DNA from: Thermococci archaeon
GTDB taxonomy: Archaea > Methanobacteriota_B > Thermococci > Methanofastidiosales > B48-G16
Direction of reading: 5' to 3'
DNA: 12,747 bases
Assembly (NCBI GenBank): GCA_030668905.1
Contig: DAOVEQ010000009.1
Location: 1 to 12,747, forward strand
The translations under genes and the position numbers were made by a program. The notes under the pieces were generated by a model, which was given only the letters and a program-made list of their open reading frames with translations, ran no database searches and was not told the DNA's origin. Below, piece by piece: positions 9,979-12,747 of this stretch. How positions within the stretch are numbered: the stretch's first letter is position 1; each line of letters begins with the position of its first letter.

Positions 9979-12573
9979 ATGTACGCCAAAGATATTTCCC
10001 TAGTTTTAGGAGAACTTCAAAGTACAGAACATGGCTTAACTCAGAAAGAAGCTGAAGAAAGAGTTAAGAAATATGGGTATAACGAATTAGAAGAAGGTAA
10101 GAAGATATCCATATTAACGACCTTCCTAAACCAGTTTAAAGATTTTCTAATGTTAATCCTAACGATAGCGATTATACTTTCTTTATTAATTGGAGAAACT
10201 GCAGATGCTGTCGTTATAGGTATCATACTCTTTGCATCTGGAGTTTTAGGATTTGTTCAAGAGTACAAAGCAGAAAAATCTCTGGAACTCTTAAAGAAAA
10301 TGAGTTCTCCAAAGGTTAGGGTAATTAGAGACGGGGCTGAAAAAATAATGGACACTGGAGAATTAGTTCCGGGGGATGTAATTCTCTTAGAAGTTGGAGA
10401 CAAAACCCCGGCGGATTGCAGGATACTAAAATCGTATAATCTAAGTATAGACGAATCTGTATTAACGGGTGAATCTGTCCCTGTATCCAAAACATCTGAA
10501 ACACTCCCAGAAAATTTACCCTTGGCAGAGAGAAAAAACTTGGTCTTTTCTGGAACTGTAGTAACTTTTGGACGTGGTGTGTGCGTAGTTTACGCAACGG
10601 GAATGAATACCGAGTTCGGAAAGATTGCAAAAATGCTGCAGAGTGTAAAAAAAGAAATGACCCCTTTACAAAAGAATCTGGAAGGTGTGGGAAAAGTTTT
10701 GGGAGTATCTTCATTGATAATATGTTCTTTAGTAGCTGCCCTAGGTATACTGAGAGGACATGAACCGCTGGAAATGTTTATATGGGGTGTATCTCTTGCC
10801 GTAGCTGCAGTTCCTGAAGCTCTGCCAGCAGTTGTTACGATCACACTGGCTTTGGGCGTTCAGAAGATGGTCAAAAAAAATGCTATAATAAGAAAACTGC
10901 CTGCTGTAGAAACGTTGGGGTGCACAACAGTGATCTGCAGTGATAAAACAGGGACACTGACAAAGAACGAGATGACAGTAAAGAAGATATTTTTTAATGA
11001 TCAAATCATTGAAGTGAGCGGCGTTGGCTATATTCCAAAAGGAAACTTTTATGTAGGGAAAAAAGAGATAGACCGTAAGAATCTGGAACTTATAGGGAAG
11101 ATATCTGTCTTATGTAACGATTCAGAGCTCATTCATGAAAAAGATTACACAGTAATAGGCGATCCGACAGAAGGATCTTTACTCGTCCTTGCTGAAAAGA
11201 TAGGTATAAACAAATCCGATCTTGAAAAAGAGTTTCCAAGAAGAGATGAGTTAACATTCACCTCTGAAAGAAAAATGATGTCTGTTCTGAATGACATGAT
11301 CTATGCCAAGGGTGCTCCTGAGATAATTCTGGAAAACTGTTCATATATCTATGACAATGGCATTAGAGAGATAACAGAAACAGATAAAAAAAAGATTCTG
11401 GAAATAAATGAAACCTTTGCATCTGAAGGTCTTAGGGTATTGGCTTTAGCGTATAAAGGAGGGGACATCTTGGAAGAAACAGATCTAGTTTTCGCATCTT
11501 TAACCGCAATGCTTGATCCTCCAAGAGAAGAAGCCAAGGAAGCCATAAAAATCTGCGAATTATCGGGGATAAAAGTGATTATGATTACGGGAGATCACAA
11601 ATTAACAGCGAAAGCTATCGCCAATGAACTGGGGATCTTTGAAGAAGGAGATATCATACTTACAGGAAGAGAACTGGATGAGTTAAGTGATTCAGAGTTC
11701 GAAGAGATAGTAGAGAATGTTAAAGTATATGCCAGAGTTTCTCCTGAACATAAAATGAAGATCATCTCCGCACTTAAAAAAATGGGAGAGGTAGTTGCAA
11801 TGACAGGAGATGGAATAAACGATGCCCCTGCACTGAAAAATGCGAATATAGGGATAGCTATGGGCATAACAGGAACGGATGTAACAAAAGAAGCTTCTGA
11901 TATGATCCTCGCTGATGATAACTTTGCGTCTATCGTGGCTGCGATAGAGGAAGGAAGAGAGATCTATGATAATATAAAGAAATACCTCGCTTATCTCCTT
12001 TCATGTAATGTCGGTGAGATTCTTGTCATGTTCACAGCAGGACTGCTGGCGATGCCGCTTCCTCTGATAGCCATCCAGATTTTATGGATCAATCTTGTGA
12101 CGGATGGGCTTCCTGCTATCGCATTGAGTGTAGATCCAAAAGAGCCCGATATAATGCTGAGAAAACCCAGGGTCTCAAGTGAAAGTATCTTTACAAAGAG
12201 AGTTAAGTTCATGATACTCTGGATCGGAATATTAATTGCCATAGGAATTTTGCCTATATTTCATTATTATAAATCTGATCTTATTAGAGCACAGTCCATT
12301 GCATTTGTAATGTTGACAATGTTTGAGATGTTCAATGTATTCAACTGCAGATCGGAAAGATACTCTTTGTTCAAGGTAAAAGTTTTTAAGAACAAATTTT
12401 TAATTGTAGCTGTTTTGATATCCATACTTTTGCAACTTTGTGTTATATATGTTCCGTTTCTGCAAACGTACTTCCACACGGTATCACTATCCCTAAAAGA
12501 CTGGTTTTTAATACTGCCGATAACATCCACAGCATTTTTGAGCATGGAAATAATTAAGAGATTCTGGAAATAG
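9979..12573 (+). CDS. P-type Ca2+-transporting ATPase (SERCA/PMR1-like, type IIA)
   Basis: This 864-residue membrane pump uses ATP to move cations, most likely Ca2+, out of the cytoplasm. In order it has an N-terminal cation-ATPase domain (about 1-45), paired membrane helices at about 47-70 and 75-95, actuator TGES (163-166), and PEALP in M4 (279-283). The phosphorylation motif SDKTGTLTKN has D322 as the phospho-aspartate. The nucleotide-binding KGAPE is at 444-448, then TGDH (537-540) and the hinge MTGDGINDAPALKNA (608-622), followed by six more helices. The SERCA Ca2+-site residues are all present: E280, N677 and E680 (SCNVGE), N705, T708 and D709 (NLVTDG), and E783 in M8 (FEMFN). That supports two Ca2+ sites rather than Na+/K+ or proton transport. 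It is a single gene; no regulator is adjacent. Confidence 0.95.
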   Translation: MYAKDISLVLGELQSTEHGLTQKEAEERVKKYGYNELEEGKKISILTTFLNQFKDFLMLILTIAIILSLLIGETADAVVIGIILFASGVLGFVQEYKAEKSLELLKKMSSPKVRVIRDGAEKIMDTGELVPGDVILLEVGDKTPADCRILKSYNLSIDESVLTGESVPVSKTSETLPENLPLAERKNLVFSGTVVTFGRGVCVVYATGMNTEFGKIAKMLQSVKKEMTPLQKNLEGVGKVLGVSSLIICSLVAALGILRGHEPLEMFIWGVSLAVAAVPEALPAVVTITLALGVQKMVKKNAIIRKLPAVETLGCTTVICSDKTGTLTKNEMTVKKIFFNDQIIEVSGVGYIPKGNFYVGKKEIDRKNLELIGKISVLCNDSELIHEKDYTVIGDPTEGSLLVLAEKIGINKSDLEKEFPRRDELTFTSERKMMSVLNDMIYAKGAPEIILENCSYIYDNGIREITETDKKKILEINETFASEGLRVLALAYKGGDILEETDLVFASLTAMLDPPREEAKEAIKICELSGIKVIMITGDHKLTAKAIANELGIFEEGDIILTGRELDELSDSEFEEIVENVKVYARVSPEHKMKIISALKKMGEVVAMTGDGINDAPALKNANIGIAMGITGTDVTKEASDMILADDNFASIVAAIEEGREIYDNIKKYLAYLLSCNVGEILVMFTAGLLAMPLPLIAIQILWINLVTDGLPAIALSVDPKEPDIMLRKPRVSSESIFTKRVKFMILWIGILIAIGILPIFHYYKSDLIRAQSIAFVMLTMFEMFNVFNCRSERYSLFKVKVFKNKFLIVAVLISILLQLCVIYVPFLQTYFHTVSLSLKDWFLILPITSTAFLSMEIIKRFWK

Positions 12574-12574
12574 A

Positions 12575-12582
12575 TATAAATA
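12575..12582 (+). promoter_or_regulatory. TATA box of the last, partial gene
   Basis: TATAAATA is centred about 26 bases before ATG 12604, directly after the ATPase stop, with no Shine-Dalgarno in between. A leaderless transcript is predicted. Confidence 0.55.
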
Positions 12583-12603
12583 TCAAAACCTATATCTTTA
12601 TTC

Positions 12604-12747
12604 ATGAAACTTGATTTTCTCACTGTCGGCAAGATCTATATAGAAACTCTCTACAAAATAAAAAATTCTCAGATAACTGAGTTCAAAGAAAAACTTACGG
12701 GAGAGTGTTTGAATATTGCGATAAATGGCAGTGTCTTAAAGGCAAAA
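12604..12747 (+). CDS. possible PfkB-family carbohydrate kinase (partial, N-terminal 48 residues)
   Basis: The reading frame is open from ATG 12604 to the window end (48 codons). It begins MKLDFLTVGKIYIETLY and continues to GECLNIAINGSVLKAK. A first strand DFLTVGKIYIETL followed by G-x-x-x-NIAI resembles the N-terminus of PfkB/ribokinase-family kinases, where the first strand is followed by a substrate-binding GG..xNxA segment. Only the first part is visible, and the catalytic GAGD motif lies beyond the window, so the family call is tentative. That it is a gene is supported by the TATA box 26 bases upstream and by unbroken coding sequence. It is the same strand as the ATPase but has its own promoter. 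Confidence 0.5.
   Translation, partial: MKLDFLTVGKIYIETLYKIKNSQITEFKEKLTGECLNIAINGSVLKAK

Overview
The window looks like a piece of an AT-rich archaeal chromosome. Three things point to Archaea. First, it carries gatD and gatE, the subunits of the archaea-specific Glu-tRNA(Gln) amidotransferase. Second, archaeal TATA boxes lie about 25 bases upstream of the start codon or 5' leader of nearly every transcription unit, and several units look leaderless. Third, the Shine-Dalgarno signals are of the archaeal GGTGAT type. A euryarchaeal lineage is plausible, but the genus cannot be read from this sequence.

Layout. Positions 1-2152 (minus strand) form an accessory-looking block. It holds a partial MBL-fold RNase-J-like protein (1-289), a Cys-rich PD-(D/E)XK nuclease (311-1201), a GC-rich island with a candidate integron attC site (1296-1386), an HNH endonuclease (1453-2019), and a 46-codon ORF translationally coupled to it (2012-2152). 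Positions 2178-5755 (minus) are an overlapping translation-related operon: a HemK2/Mtq2-like methyltransferase, then gatD, then gatE. It is divergent from a short glycyl-tRNA synthetase (5841-7286, plus) and the two share a promoter region. The synthetase runs tail to tail, one base apart, into a V4R-domain protein (7288-7845, minus). Two tiny charged helical genes follow (7975-8181 and 8228-8407, minus).

Next comes about 500 bp of very AT-rich, repeat-laden non-coding DNA (8408-8913), then a XerA-type tyrosine recombinase (8914-9777, plus), a SERCA-like Ca2+ P-type ATPase (9979-12573, plus), and the start of a possible PfkB-family kinase (12604-end, plus).

The two most notable signals are recombination sites. 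(1) The GC-rich island downstream of the HNH gene has the R-box and long-stem architecture of an integron attC site, so this may be an archaeal gene cassette without a nearby IntI. (2) A near-perfect palindrome lies between the TATA box and the start codon of xerA. Its left arm is identical to the P1 loxP arm, and its centre on the minus strand (TGTATA flanked by TATAA/TTATA) is dif-like. It is a candidate dif/crossover site, an autoregulatory operator, or both. A 15-bp perfect (24/29 imperfect) inverted repeat also brackets xerA.

Functionally, hemK2-gatD-gatE and glyS belong to translation: release-factor modification, Gln-tRNA(Gln) formation and Gly-tRNA charging. The 5' block is a set of three nuclease-type proteins of unknown, possibly defence-related, role. 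All of this is read by eye; no database comparison was made.
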